Assembly: GCA_041398005.1 (NCBI GenBank)
Contig: JAWKVP010000003.1
Span: forward strand, 62,001-126,000
Direction: 5' to 3'
DNA length: 64,000 bases
From: JAGREO01 sp020446285
GTDB lineage: Bacteria > Pseudomonadota > Alphaproteobacteria > Geminicoccales > Geminicoccaceae
The notes beneath the pieces were generated by a model. It made no database searches and was not told where the DNA came from. It saw only the letters and a list, made by a program, of their open reading frames with translations. Below are positions 8,140-17,413 of this stretch, piece after piece. The first letter of the stretch is position 1. Each line of letters begins with the position of its first letter. Position numbers and translations under genes: made by a program.

Positions 8140-9758
8140 GCCTGCTGGAAGTCAAGGACCTCTCCGTCAACTTCGCCGTCGAGGGCCGCGAGATCGAGGC
8201 GGTGCGCAAGGTCTCCTTCCACATCGACAAGGGCGAGACACTGGCCCTTGTCGGTGAAAGCGGCTCCGGCAAGTCGGTGACCGCGCTTTCCGTACTCCAG
8301 CTACTGCCCTATCCCAAGGCCACGCACCCGTCGGGCAGTGTGGTGCTCGACGGCGAGGAGCTCATGGGCCGCGACGACCGTTTCATGCGCACCGTACGCG
8401 GCAACCGCGTCGGCATGATCTTCCAGGAGCCGATGACCTCGCTCAACCCGCTGCACACCATCGAAAAGCAGATCGCCGAGGTGCTGCTGCTGCATCGCGG
8501 GCTGAGCGGCCGGGCAGCGCGCGAGCGGGCGCTGGAACTGCTGGACCTCGTACAGATCAAGGATGCCGAAAGCCGCCTGCACGCCTACCCGCACCAGCTT
8601 TCCGGCGGCCAGCGGCAGCGGGTGATGATCGCCATGGCACTGGCCAACGAGCCCGACCTGCTGATCGCCGACGAACCCACCACCGCCCTCGATGTCACCG
8701 TTCAGGCGCAGATCCTCAAGCTCATGCGCGAGCTGCAGGAGCGCATGGGCATGGCCGTGCTGCTCATCACCCATGACCTGACCATCGTCCGCCGTGTCGC
8801 CCACCGCGTCTGCGTGATGACCGATGGCGGGATCGTCGAACATGGTGCGACCGAGGACATTTTCGAGCGGCCACAGCATGACTATACGAGGCACCTGCTC
8901 GCCGCCGAGCCCAAGGGAAAGCCGCCTACCTTCGATGCGTCGGTGCAGCCGATCATGGAAGCCCGCGACGTCAAGGTGCATTTCCCCATCCAGCGCGGCC
9001 TGCTCAAGCGCATCGTGGGTTATGTCAAGGCCGTGGACGGCATCACGCTGGATGTGCGCCGCGGCCAGACCATCGGCGTGGTCGGCGAGAGCGGCTCCGG
9101 CAAGACGACGCTGGGCCTCGCCCTGCTCCGGCTGATCTCGAGCGAGGGCACGATCCGCTTCGACGGCGAGGATATCCACGACTGGTCATCGAGCCGGATG
9201 CGCGCTCTCCGCAGCGAGATGCAGATCGTCTTCCAGGATCCCTATGGCAGCCTCAGCCCGCGCATGTCGGTGGCCCAGATCATCGAGGAAGGGCTGAAAC
9301 TGCACAGGATCGGCGACGGTGCCGAAGGCCGCCGCCAGCTCATCACCGATATCCTCGAGGAAGTCGGCCTCGACCCGTCCAGTCAGGACCGCTACCCGCA
9401 CGAATTCTCCGGCGGCCAGCGGCAGCGCATCTCGATCGCCCGGGCGATGGTGCTCAAGCCGCGCCTCGTCGTCCTCGACGAGCCCACCTCCGCGCTCGAC
9501 ATGTCGGTACAGGCGCAGATCGTCGATCTTCTGCGCGACCTTCAGCGAAGGCACGATCTCGCCTATCTCTTCATCAGCCACGATCTCAGGGTGGTCCGGG
9601 CGATGAGCCACGAGGTACTGGTGATGCGCGACGGACGGGTCGTGGAACAGGGTGCGGCTGCGGAAATCTTCGACCATCCGCGCGAGGAATACACCCGCGC
9701 CCTCATGGCCGCCGCCTTCGAGATCAAGGCGACCGGGGGAGACGTGGTGGCGAACTGA
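8136..9758 (+). CDS. yejF: peptide ABC transporter ATP-binding protein with two fused ATPase domains, YejF type
   Basis: Energises the Yej importer. 540 residues made of two complete ABC modules. The first has Walker A GESGSGKS (~43-50), signature LSGGQRQR and Walker B LLIADEPTTALD. The second has another GESGSGKT (~322), signature FSGGQRQR and VVLDEPTSALD. Each ends with an oligopeptide-type C-terminal region. The ATG overlaps the yejE stop by 4 bp. It is the last gene of the operon; a 129-bp gap follows before gdhB. Confidence 0.95.
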   Translation: MSLLEVKDLSVNFAVEGREIEAVRKVSFHIDKGETLALVGESGSGKSVTALSVLQLLPYPKATHPSGSVVLDGEELMGRDDRFMRTVRGNRVGMIFQEPMTSLNPLHTIEKQIAEVLLLHRGLSGRAARERALELLDLVQIKDAESRLHAYPHQLSGGQRQRVMIAMALANEPDLLIADEPTTALDVTVQAQILKLMRELQERMGMAVLLITHDLTIVRRVAHRVCVMTDGGIVEHGATEDIFERPQHDYTRHLLAAEPKGKPPTFDASVQPIMEARDVKVHFPIQRGLLKRIVGYVKAVDGITLDVRRGQTIGVVGESGSGKTTLGLALLRLISSEGTIRFDGEDIHDWSSSRMRALRSEMQIVFQDPYGSLSPRMSVAQIIEEGLKLHRIGDGAEGRRQLITDILEEVGLDPSSQDRYPHEFSGGQRQRISIARAMVLKPRLVVLDEPTSALDMSVQAQIVDLLRDLQRRHDLAYLFISHDLRVVRAMSHEVLVMRDGRVVEQGAAAEIFDHPREEYTRALMAAAFEIKATGGDVVAN

Positions 9759-9887
9759 TCGCCGATCGACACGGTGTCACACGATTCTCGCCACCATGCT
9801 CTCATTTCGCACTCACTCGGCGGTGGTCACGGGAAACCTGCGCGTCTATGGTCGGGCAGGGTCATCTAGAATCCAGCAGGGGGGCCA

Positions 9888-12800
9888 ATGCCTGTTCGCA
9901 AGGAAGACCGCAAGGCGGAGATTCTCGACCGGCTTCACGCCATGATCCGCGACAAGCTCGAAGGACTGGACGCCGACCGGGCGATCACCTTCGTCGACCA
10001 CTTCTACCGCGATGTGGCCCCCGGCGATCTCTTCGCCCGCGAACAGCTCGATCTCTATGGCGCGGCACTCGGACAGTTGCGCCTTGCCGACCGGAGGCCG
10101 GCGAAAACCCCGCTCATCCGGGTCTTCAATCCGCGCATGGACCAGCATGGCTGGCAATCGACCCACACGATCGTCGAGATCGTCAATGACGACATGCCGT
10201 TTCTCGTCGACAGCATCACCAACGAGCTCAACCGCCGCGGTCTCGGCATTCACATCATCATCCACCCGCTCTACCAGTGCACCCGCGATGGCGACGGGCG
10301 GCTGACGAGCCTTGCAAGGCATGGCGACGGCAACGGACCGGAAGGCTCCATCGCCGAAAGCTTCATGCATATCGAGATCGACCGGCAGAGCGATCAGGCG
10401 TTCCTCGACGAGGTGGAGAAATCCATCGCCAGGGTCCTTGGCGATGTCCGGCTGGCGGTGCAGGACTGGCGCGCAATGCGCTCGAAGATCTCGGACGCCA
10501 TCGCCCAGCTCGAGCCGGCGCGAAAACTCATGCCGGAAGCCGATTTCAAGGAATATACGGCGTTCCTCGAATGGCTCGCCGACGATCATTTCACGCTGCT
10601 CGGCTACTCGTCCTACCGGATCGAGGGCGAAGGCGATGATACCCAGCTCCGGCGGATCAAGGGCAGTGGCCTCGGCATCTTTCGCGGCAAGGACGAGGGC
10701 GGACTTTCGGCGAGCTTCAGGAGCATGCCGGTCCACGCCCGGCGGCGCGCTCACGACCCCTTCCCGCCCGTGGCCGTGGCCAAGGCGCATACGCGCAGCA
10801 CGGTGCACCGCTCCAGCTATCTCGACTTCATCGGCGTGCGGACCTATGCGGAGAATGGCAAGGTCACCGGCGAAAGCCGCTTTCTCGGCCTGTTCACCTC
10901 CGCCGCCTACAATCGCAGCCCGAGCTTCATTCCGCTCCTGCGTCGCAAGATCGAACGCATCACCGAAAAGGCGGCGATGGGCCGGACCGGCCATTCCGGC
11001 AAGGCGCTGGTCAATATCCTCGAGACCTATCCGCGCGACGAGCTCTTCCAGATCCAGGAAGAGGAACTCCTGCGCATCTCCACCCAGATCCTCCACCTGC
11101 AGGACCGCCAGCATATCCGGCTGTTCGTCCGTCGCGACCAGTACGAGCGGTTCGTCTCCTGCCTCGTCTATGTCCCGCGCGAGCGCTACAACACGGCGGT
11201 CCGCCTGCGGTTCCAGGCCATTCTCGAACGCGCGCTCGACAGCGACGAGACCGACTATCAGGCACAGCTCTCCGAATCGGTACTCGCCCGCATCCTGTTC
11301 ATGGTGCGCACGCCGAACGGCATTCCGGAATCGCTGGATGTCGAGGAGATCGAGCGACAGCTCGCCGACGTCGCCTACAGCTGGAGCGACAAGCTCAAGG
11401 ATGCGCTGATCGAGGCCGAGGGCGAGGAGGAGGGCAACCGCCTCTATCGCCAGTTCGGCCATGCCTTCCCGGGATCCTATCAGGAAAGCCTGAACGCGCG
11501 CGCGGCGGTCCCCGACATTCTCGCAATCGATGCGCTCTCGCATTCCGAGGCGCCCGACCGGGCACTGTCGATGAGCCTCTACCGCCGGATCGAGGACAGG
11601 AGCGACATCCTGCGCTTCAAGCTCATCCGCCCCGACAGGTCGGTCTTCCTCGCCGACGCGCTGCCGATCATGGAGAACATGGGCCTGCGCGTCCTCTACG
11701 AATCGCCGCACCGGCTGACCGCCCGCGGCGGTCAGGTCTTCTCGATCCACGATTTCGGCATGGAACCGACGGTCAACGACGATACGGTCGAGATCGGTGC
11801 CATCCGCGAGCAGTTCCAGGACACCTTCCGCCTCGTATGGAGCGGCGATCTCGAGAATGACGGTTTCAACCGGCTCGTCCTCGCCGCCGGTCTGGCGCCG
11901 CGTCAGATCATGGTGCTGCGCGCCTACTGCAAGTATTTCATGCAGCTCGGCAGTCCCTTTTCGCAGGCCTATATCGAGCGCACCTTCACCTCCAATGCCA
12001 GTCTCGCGCGCGGCCTCGCCGAACTGTTCGACGCCCGTTTCGATCCAGACCGCGAGGGTGACCGCGCCGCCGCGATCGCGGAAATCGAGGAACGCATCCG
12101 TGCCGGCCTCGAACATGTGGCCATTCTCGACGAGGACCGGATCATTCGCCGCTATCTCGGCCTGATCAACGCCACGCTGCGCACCAACGCCTTCCAGCAT
12201 GCCGATGAACGGGGCACGGCCAAACCCTATCTCTCGCTCAAGTTCGATCCGGCGAAGGTGCCGGGGATGCCGCTGCCCAAACCGGCCTACGAGATCTTCG
12301 TCTATGCGCCGCATGTCGAGGGCGTGCATCTGCGCGGCGGCAAGGTCGCGCGTGGCGGCCTTCGCTGGTCCGACCGCCGCGAGGACTTCCGCACCGAGGT
12401 TCTCGGGCTGATGAAGGCGCAGATGGTCAAGAACAGCGTCATCGTGCCGGTGGGCGCGAAGGGCGGTTTCGTCGTCAAGCAACCGCCGGCCGGTGGCGAC
12501 CGTCAGGCGTTTCAGGAAGAAGGCATCCGCTGCTACAGGACGTTCCTGAGCGGCCTGCTCGACATCACCGACAACCGAACGCCCGATGGCATCAAGGCGC
12601 CCGAGCGGGTCATTCGCTACGATGAGGACGATCCCTACCTCGTCGTCGCCGCCGACAAGGGCACGGCGACCTTTTCCGACATCGCCAATGGCGTCAGCCG
12701 CGATTACGGCTTCTGGCTCGACGATGCGTTCGCCTCCGGCGGGTCGGCCGGCTACGACCACAAGGGCATGGGCATCACGGCCAAGGGCGCATGGGAATCG

Positions 12801-14786
12801 GTCAAGCGGCATTTCCGCGAGATGGGCATCGATACCCAGTCCGAACCCTTCACCGTGGTCGGTATCGGCGACATGTCGGGTGATGTGTTCGGCAACGGCA
12901 TGCTTCTCTCCGAACATATCCGCCTCGTCGCCGCCTTCGATCACCGCCATATCTTCCTCGATCCCGATCCCGACCCGGCGACGAGCTTTGCCGAACGCCA
13001 GCGTCTGTTCGATGTTCCGCGTTCGTCATGGGACGATTACGACCGCAACCTCATCAGCCGGGGCGGCGGTATCTTCCCGCGCTCCGCGAAATCCGTCACC
13101 CTCTCGCCGGAGATCTGCAAGGCGCTCGATATCGAGACCGGCGAGATGGCGCCGATGGAGCTCATGAACGCCATTCTCAAGGCGCCCGTCGATCTCTGGT
13201 GGAACGGCGGTATCGGCACCTATGTCAAGGGCTCCGGCGAAAGCCACACCGATGCCCAGGACCGCGCCAATGACGGCCTGCGCATCGATGGCTGCGAGCT
13301 TCGCGCAAGGGTCGTCGGCGAGGGCGGCAATCTCGGCATCACCCAGCGCGGGCGCATCGAGATCGCCACCAATGGCGGACGCATCAACACCGACTTCATC
13401 GACAATTCGGCCGGCGTCGACTGCTCCGACCACGAGGTCAACATCAAGATCCTGCTCGGCGATGTTGTCGCCAGCGGCGACATGACCATGAAGCAGCGCG
13501 ATGTGCAGCTGGCCGAGATGACCGACGAGGTCGGCGAGCTCTGCCTGCGTGACAACATCCTGCAGAATCTGGCGCTGAGCATGACCGGCGCCCGTGCCGC
13601 CGCCATGCTCGACGCCCAGCAGCGAATGATGCGCAAGCTCGAGCGGGCGGGCCGGCTCGACCGCAGGATCGAGCTCCTGCCCACCGATGGCGAGCTCGCC
13701 GAACGCCGGCAGACGGGCACCGGGCTTACCCGCCCCGAAGCGGCCGTCCTTCTCGCCTACGGCAAGACGACGCTCTATGCCGATCTGCTCGCCACCGGAC
13801 TGCCCGATCGCGAGTATTTCCTCGTCGACATCGCCAAGTATTTTCCGCGTCCGCTACGCCGGCGCTTCCAGGAGCGCATCGCCGGTCACCGCCTGCGCCG
13901 GGAGATCGTGGCCACCTGGCTCGCCAACAGCATCGTCAATCGCGGTCTCGACGTGTTCATGAGCGAACTCGAGGACGAGACCGGCGCCGAACTCGAACAG
14001 ATCGCCATGGCCTATGTCGTCACCCGTGACAGTTTTGCGCTGCTGCCGCTCTGGTCCGATATCGAGACCCTGGGTTTCGACGTTCCCTCCGACCAGCAGA
14101 TCGCCATGCTCAACGAGGCGCGCGATACGCTCGTGAGAGGTACGCGCTGGTTCGTGGCGCAGACCGTCGGCCGGATCAGCCTGCGTGAAACGGTTGCGCG
14201 CTTTCGCCCGTCGATCGCCGAGATCATGGAAAATCTCGACGGCCTGCTCGCCAGACCGCAGGCGATCATTCTCAACGGTACCGTCGCCGGCTATGTCGAG
14301 GCCGGCGCCACGCCGGAGCTCGCACGCGCGGTTGCCGGCCTGCCCCACCTTCTCGCGGCATGTGACATCGTCACGGTCGCACAATCGCCCGAACGGGTCG
14401 GAGGCGGCGACACGCTCGACGTCGCGCGGGTATATTTCGCGCTCGATGCCCAGCTCAACCTCACCTGGCTGCGAAGCCAGATCCAGCGCGCGCCCATCAC
14501 CTCGCGCTGGGACAGGATGGCGCTGAGCGCACTCGAGGATGAACTCGCCGAATCGCTCAGGCAGCTCACCACAGCGGCACTCGCGGCCGGTGTCAGTGGC
14601 GAGGATACACAGGCGAGCGAAAGCGAGGTCGATCGCTGGATCGGCGAGAGCCTCGTTTCGGTGGACCGGTATCGCGCACTGCTCGAGGAGATCGAGGCCG
14701 CCGAACGGCCCGATCTCGCCATGCTCAATGTCGCGGTCGGTGTTGTCGGAAAGCTTCTGCCGCGCACCGTGATGTCAAAGATATGA
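9888..14786 (+). CDS. gdhB: NAD-specific glutamate dehydrogenase, 180-kDa class
   Basis: Oxidatively deaminates glutamate to 2-oxoglutarate with NAD+, usually in the catabolic direction. 1632 residues, the normal length for this large bacterial class. It has a long N-terminal regulatory part (~1-700) with ACT-like segments. The catalytic core follows: GGLRWSDRREDFRTEVLGL (~822) and QMVKNSVIVPVGAKGGFVVK (~842) carry the substrate-binding Lys residues. The nucleotide-binding part includes VVGIGDMSGDVFGNGML and ARVVGEGGNLGITQRGR. The start ATG 9888 has an AGGGGGG site just upstream. Single-gene unit, probably ended by the stem-loop at 14797. Confidence 0.97.
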   Translation: MPVRKEDRKAEILDRLHAMIRDKLEGLDADRAITFVDHFYRDVAPGDLFAREQLDLYGAALGQLRLADRRPAKTPLIRVFNPRMDQHGWQSTHTIVEIVNDDMPFLVDSITNELNRRGLGIHIIIHPLYQCTRDGDGRLTSLARHGDGNGPEGSIAESFMHIEIDRQSDQAFLDEVEKSIARVLGDVRLAVQDWRAMRSKISDAIAQLEPARKLMPEADFKEYTAFLEWLADDHFTLLGYSSYRIEGEGDDTQLRRIKGSGLGIFRGKDEGGLSASFRSMPVHARRRAHDPFPPVAVAKAHTRSTVHRSSYLDFIGVRTYAENGKVTGESRFLGLFTSAAYNRSPSFIPLLRRKIERITEKAAMGRTGHSGKALVNILETYPRDELFQIQEEELLRISTQILHLQDRQHIRLFVRRDQYERFVSCLVYVPRERYNTAVRLRFQAILERALDSDETDYQAQLSESVLARILFMVRTPNGIPESLDVEEIERQLADVAYSWSDKLKDALIEAEGEEEGNRLYRQFGHAFPGSYQESLNARAAVPDILAIDALSHSEAPDRALSMSLYRRIEDRSDILRFKLIRPDRSVFLADALPIMENMGLRVLYESPHRLTARGGQVFSIHDFGMEPTVNDDTVEIGAIREQFQDTFRLVWSGDLENDGFNRLVLAAGLAPRQIMVLRAYCKYFMQLGSPFSQAYIERTFTSNASLARGLAELFDARFDPDREGDRAAAIAEIEERIRAGLEHVAILDEDRIIRRYLGLINATLRTNAFQHADERGTAKPYLSLKFDPAKVPGMPLPKPAYEIFVYAPHVEGVHLRGGKVARGGLRWSDRREDFRTEVLGLMKAQMVKNSVIVPVGAKGGFVVKQPPAGGDRQAFQEEGIRCYRTFLSGLLDITDNRTPDGIKAPERVIRYDEDDPYLVVAADKGTATFSDIANGVSRDYGFWLDDAFASGGSAGYDHKGMGITAKGAWESVKRHFREMGIDTQSEPFTVVGIGDMSGDVFGNGMLLSEHIRLVAAFDHRHIFLDPDPDPATSFAERQRLFDVPRSSWDDYDRNLISRGGGIFPRSAKSVTLSPEICKALDIETGEMAPMELMNAILKAPVDLWWNGGIGTYVKGSGESHTDAQDRANDGLRIDGCELRARVVGEGGNLGITQRGRIEIATNGGRINTDFIDNSAGVDCSDHEVNIKILLGDVVASGDMTMKQRDVQLAEMTDEVGELCLRDNILQNLALSMTGARAAAMLDAQQRMMRKLERAGRLDRRIELLPTDGELAERRQTGTGLTRPEAAVLLAYGKTTLYADLLATGLPDREYFLVDIAKYFPRPLRRRFQERIAGHRLRREIVATWLANSIVNRGLDVFMSELEDETGAELEQIAMAYVVTRDSFALLPLWSDIETLGFDVPSDQQIAMLNEARDTLVRGTRWFVAQTVGRISLRETVARFRPSIAEIMENLDGLLARPQAIILNGTVAGYVEAGATPELARAVAGLPHLLAACDIVTVAQSPERVGGGDTLDVARVYFALDAQLNLTWLRSQIQRAPITSRWDRMALSALEDELAESLRQLTTAALAAGVSGEDTQASESEVDRWIGESLVSVDRYRALLEEIEAAERPDLAMLNVAVGVVGKLLPRTVMSKI

Positions 14787-14796
14787 CAATTGTGTC

Positions 14797-14822
14797 GCTG
14801 GAGCCTTGCGCGCACGGCTCCA
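14797..14822 (+). terminator. stem-loop after gdhB, probable terminator
   Basis: An 8-bp perfect stem CTGGAGCC (14797-14804) / GGCTCCAG (14815-14822) with a 10-nt loop starts 11 bp after the gdhB stop. The following bases are AT-rich (tacgattatt) rather than a clean T run, so termination is likely but not certain. Confidence 0.55.
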
Positions 14823-14966
14823 GTACGATTATTAACAGTTCAGCGCGGCTATAACGGTGGGCGCGGAACGGATTCGCGCGGTCGTTCGGGGAACGGGTGT
14901 TACCGGCCGAAAGAACATGGTGACCGCGCAGGCGCAGGAAACGGCGCAGGTTGGAGGACGAATTCT

Positions 14967-15539
14967 ATGCAACCGGGAAGCTTGATTCGCGAGGGAGAGG
15001 TCTTCTTTCGCCAGTGGCTGCGTTCGCCGAAATCGATGGGATCCGTCTTCCCGTCGTCCCGATCCCTCGCGCGTGCCATTGCGGGACAGGTCGCATGGCA
15101 GCCCGGCACTTATGTCGTCGAGCTCGGCGGCGGTACGGGTGCGATTACCCAGGGCCTGATCGAGCGCGGCATTCCCCGCGAGAACATCATCGTTATCGAA
15201 CTCGAGACGCATCTCTTCGAGTATCTCCGCGACCGCTTCCCCGGAACGCGGGTCATCCAGGGTGACGCAACCCGGCTCGACGAGATCCTCGCACATCATG
15301 ACATCGGCGAGGTGTCCACCGTCATCTCCGGTCTTCCGGTGGTCGGCATGCCGTTCGAGTTCCAGCAGGCAATCGTCCGTCAGGCCATGTCCGCCATGAA
15401 GGACAAGGGCTTCATGCTGCAATACAGCTACTCGCCCGTCTCGGCGATCCCGGCGGCGAAGCTCGGCGTCAAGAGCAAGCTCGCGAAGTTCGTCCTCTGG
15501 AACTTTCCGCCGGCCCATGTCTGGAAGTACCACCGCTGA
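14967..15539 (+). CDS. PmtA-like phospholipid N-methyltransferase (SAM-dependent)
   Basis: Small class I methyltransferase of 190 residues. The SAM-binding motif VVELGGGTGAITQGL is at residues 50-64, the acidic motif II (IVIELE) follows, and GDA (motif III) comes later. The opening FFRQWLRSPKSMGSVFPSS is characteristic of the PmtA / rRNA-dimethylase-like group that methylates phosphatidylethanolamine towards phosphatidylcholine in alphaproteobacteria. Substrate is inferred from family only. The start ATG 14967 has GGAGG 9 nt upstream. The ABC exporter gene follows after 51 bp on the same strand. Confidence 0.75.
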   Translation: MQPGSLIREGEVFFRQWLRSPKSMGSVFPSSRSLARAIAGQVAWQPGTYVVELGGGTGAITQGLIERGIPRENIIVIELETHLFEYLRDRFPGTRVIQGDATRLDEILAHHDIGEVSTVISGLPVVGMPFEFQQAIVRQAMSAMKDKGFMLQYSYSPVSAIPAAKLGVKSKLAKFVLWNFPPAHVWKYHR

Positions 15540-15590
15540 ACCAAGCCTGATCCGCTGAGCGATCCGGCACCTGCCCCGCCGACGGAGGAC

Positions 15591-17246
15591 ATGTCCCCGT
15601 CATCATGGCGGGCATTGTTCCGGCGCATCGCGACGGGGGAGCTTCGCCCGCACAGGCGGCGGATTGCGCTCGCACTGATCGCCGCGATATTTGCCGGGCT
15701 GTCCACCGCGACCCAGGCATGGCTCGTCCAGCCGGCGCTCGACCGTGTCTTTCTCGACCGTGACCCGTTCATGCTCGCGGCCGTGCCGCTCGCTATCGTC
15801 CTTGCCGTGATCGTCAAGGCGGCCGCGGGCTATATCGAGGAAATGCAGCTTGCGCGGGTCGGGCTCGATGTCATTGCTGATCTGCAGAAACGCCTGTTCG
15901 ACAGGCTCGTTCATGATGAACTCGCCTGGCTCCGCGACCGGGGCACGGGCGCCCTGCTCTCGCACCTGACCTATGATGTTACACTGCTCAGGCAGACGGT
16001 TTCCAATGTCTTCACGGGTTTCATCCGCGACGGTCTCACCCTTCTCTGCCTGATCGGGCTCATGCTTCATCAGGATTTTTTGCTTGCCTGCATTGCCGCC
16101 ATCGCCTTTCCGGTCGCCGTGCTGCCGCTCCTGCGCATGGGCCGACGCGTCAGGCAGCTCACGCTTGGAGCACAGGAACAGATGGGCCGCCTGACGGCAC
16201 GCCTCGAACAGGGGTTCGAAGCCATCCGTCAGGTGAAGGCGGACGGTCAGGAGGATCGCGAGAGCGGTATCGTCGCGGGCATGATCGACCGTTTCCGTGA
16301 CGTGCAGTTCGCGGCCGCACGCTTTCGCGCGCTCGCTTCGCCAAGTGTCGAACTCGTGACGGGGTTCATGATCGGCCTCGTCATCCTCTATGGCGGCTGG
16401 CAGGTGCTGGGCGGAAAGACGACACCCGGAACGTTCTTCTCGTTCCTGACCGCGATGCTCATGGCCTATCAGCCGATGAAGCGGATCGCCAAGCTGAACA
16501 CGATGCTGCATGAGGGCCTGTCGGCGGCGGGCCGCATCTATGCGCTGATCGACCGGCCGCGGACCATGCACCTTCCGGCGCATCCCGCCATACTCCGCAA
16601 CCCGGTGCAGGGCGCGATCCGCTTTCGCGGCGTCACCTTCGCCCACGGCACGCGCACCGTTTTCAGGGATTTCGATCTCGCCATAACCGCCGGCGAACAC
16701 TGGGCGATCACCGGCCCCTCGGGCTGCGGCAAGTCGACCCTGCTCGACCTCGTGCTCCGCCTGCACGACGTCCGCGTCGGCGAGGTCATGCTCGATGGTG
16801 TCGACATTCGCGGAATCACACCCGGTGACCTGCGCCGGTCCGTGGCACTCGTCGCCCAGGAAAGCTGGTTCTTCGACGACACGATTGCCGCCAACATCGC
16901 CTATGGCCGCCCCGACGCAAGCTTCGCGGAAATCCGGCATGCGGCGCGGCTGGCCATGATCGACGATGTGATCGGGCATCTCGAGCGGGGTTATGATACC
17001 CGCCTCGGCGCCGGCGGCATCCATCTCAGCGGCGGCCAGCTGCAACGCCTGTCGATCGCCCGCGCCATCCTGCTCGACAGGCCGGTCATGCTCCTCGACG
17101 AGGCGACATCGGCGCTCGATGCGGAAACCGAAAGGCAGGTCCTCGGGAACATCCGCAACCACCGACATTCGCGTACCACGATATATGTCTCCCACAGGGA
17201 GAGCATCAATTCGATCACGGATCACAAGTTGCAGTTGAAATATTGA
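15591..17246 (+). CDS. MsbA-like ABC exporter, C-terminus shortened
   Basis: Half-transporter with a six-helix membrane domain (residues ~20-310) fused to one ATPase domain. Walker A is GPSGCGKST (~374-382), the Q-loop VAQES, signature LSGGQLQRLSIARA (~480), Walker B VMLLDEATSALD (~500) and H-loop VSHRE (~533). All catalytic elements are intact. The protein stops 15 residues after the H-loop, where relatives continue for 30-40 residues; the last codons are AT-rich and run into an AT-rich intergenic patch. 551 residues. A lipid or related amphiphile is the usual cargo of the group; cargo here is unknown. It probably shares a transcript with the methyltransferase upstream. Confidence 0.85.
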   Translation: MSPSSWRALFRRIATGELRPHRRRIALALIAAIFAGLSTATQAWLVQPALDRVFLDRDPFMLAAVPLAIVLAVIVKAAAGYIEEMQLARVGLDVIADLQKRLFDRLVHDELAWLRDRGTGALLSHLTYDVTLLRQTVSNVFTGFIRDGLTLLCLIGLMLHQDFLLACIAAIAFPVAVLPLLRMGRRVRQLTLGAQEQMGRLTARLEQGFEAIRQVKADGQEDRESGIVAGMIDRFRDVQFAAARFRALASPSVELVTGFMIGLVILYGGWQVLGGKTTPGTFFSFLTAMLMAYQPMKRIAKLNTMLHEGLSAAGRIYALIDRPRTMHLPAHPAILRNPVQGAIRFRGVTFAHGTRTVFRDFDLAITAGEHWAITGPSGCGKSTLLDLVLRLHDVRVGEVMLDGVDIRGITPGDLRRSVALVAQESWFFDDTIAANIAYGRPDASFAEIRHAARLAMIDDVIGHLERGYDTRLGAGGIHLSGGQLQRLSIARAILLDRPVMLLDEATSALDAETERQVLGNIRNHRHSRTTIYVSHRESINSITDHKLQLKY

Positions 17247-17413
17247 TTTCTACTTTTAGGCGAATTCAAGTTCATCCGTCTCCACTTTTCTGCAATACAA
17301 CATTTCAACTGTCGATTTACATCTGTCCTTCTCAACGGGAAGATGATATGGATGTTCCAGTTTCTCTGGGCAAATGAGAAATCAATCGGGACACCCAGCT
17401 GGAGTTCGGAAAC
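17205..17413. other. AT-rich patch with separated inverted repeat
   Basis: Base composition drops sharply in A+T-poor surroundings. A 10-bp repeat cagttgaaat (17232-17241) recurs inverted at 17302-17311. The left arm lies in the last codons of the ABC exporter gene. No gene is visible between the exporter and the diguanylate cyclase. It could be a scar of an insertion or the promoter region of the cyclase. Confidence 0.4.

Noticed and set aside
9846..12950. Open frame of over 1000 codons on the minus strand opposite gdhB
   Set aside because: It mirrors the codon structure of gdhB, has no recognisable domain or ribosome binding site, and is a typical high-GC shadow frame.
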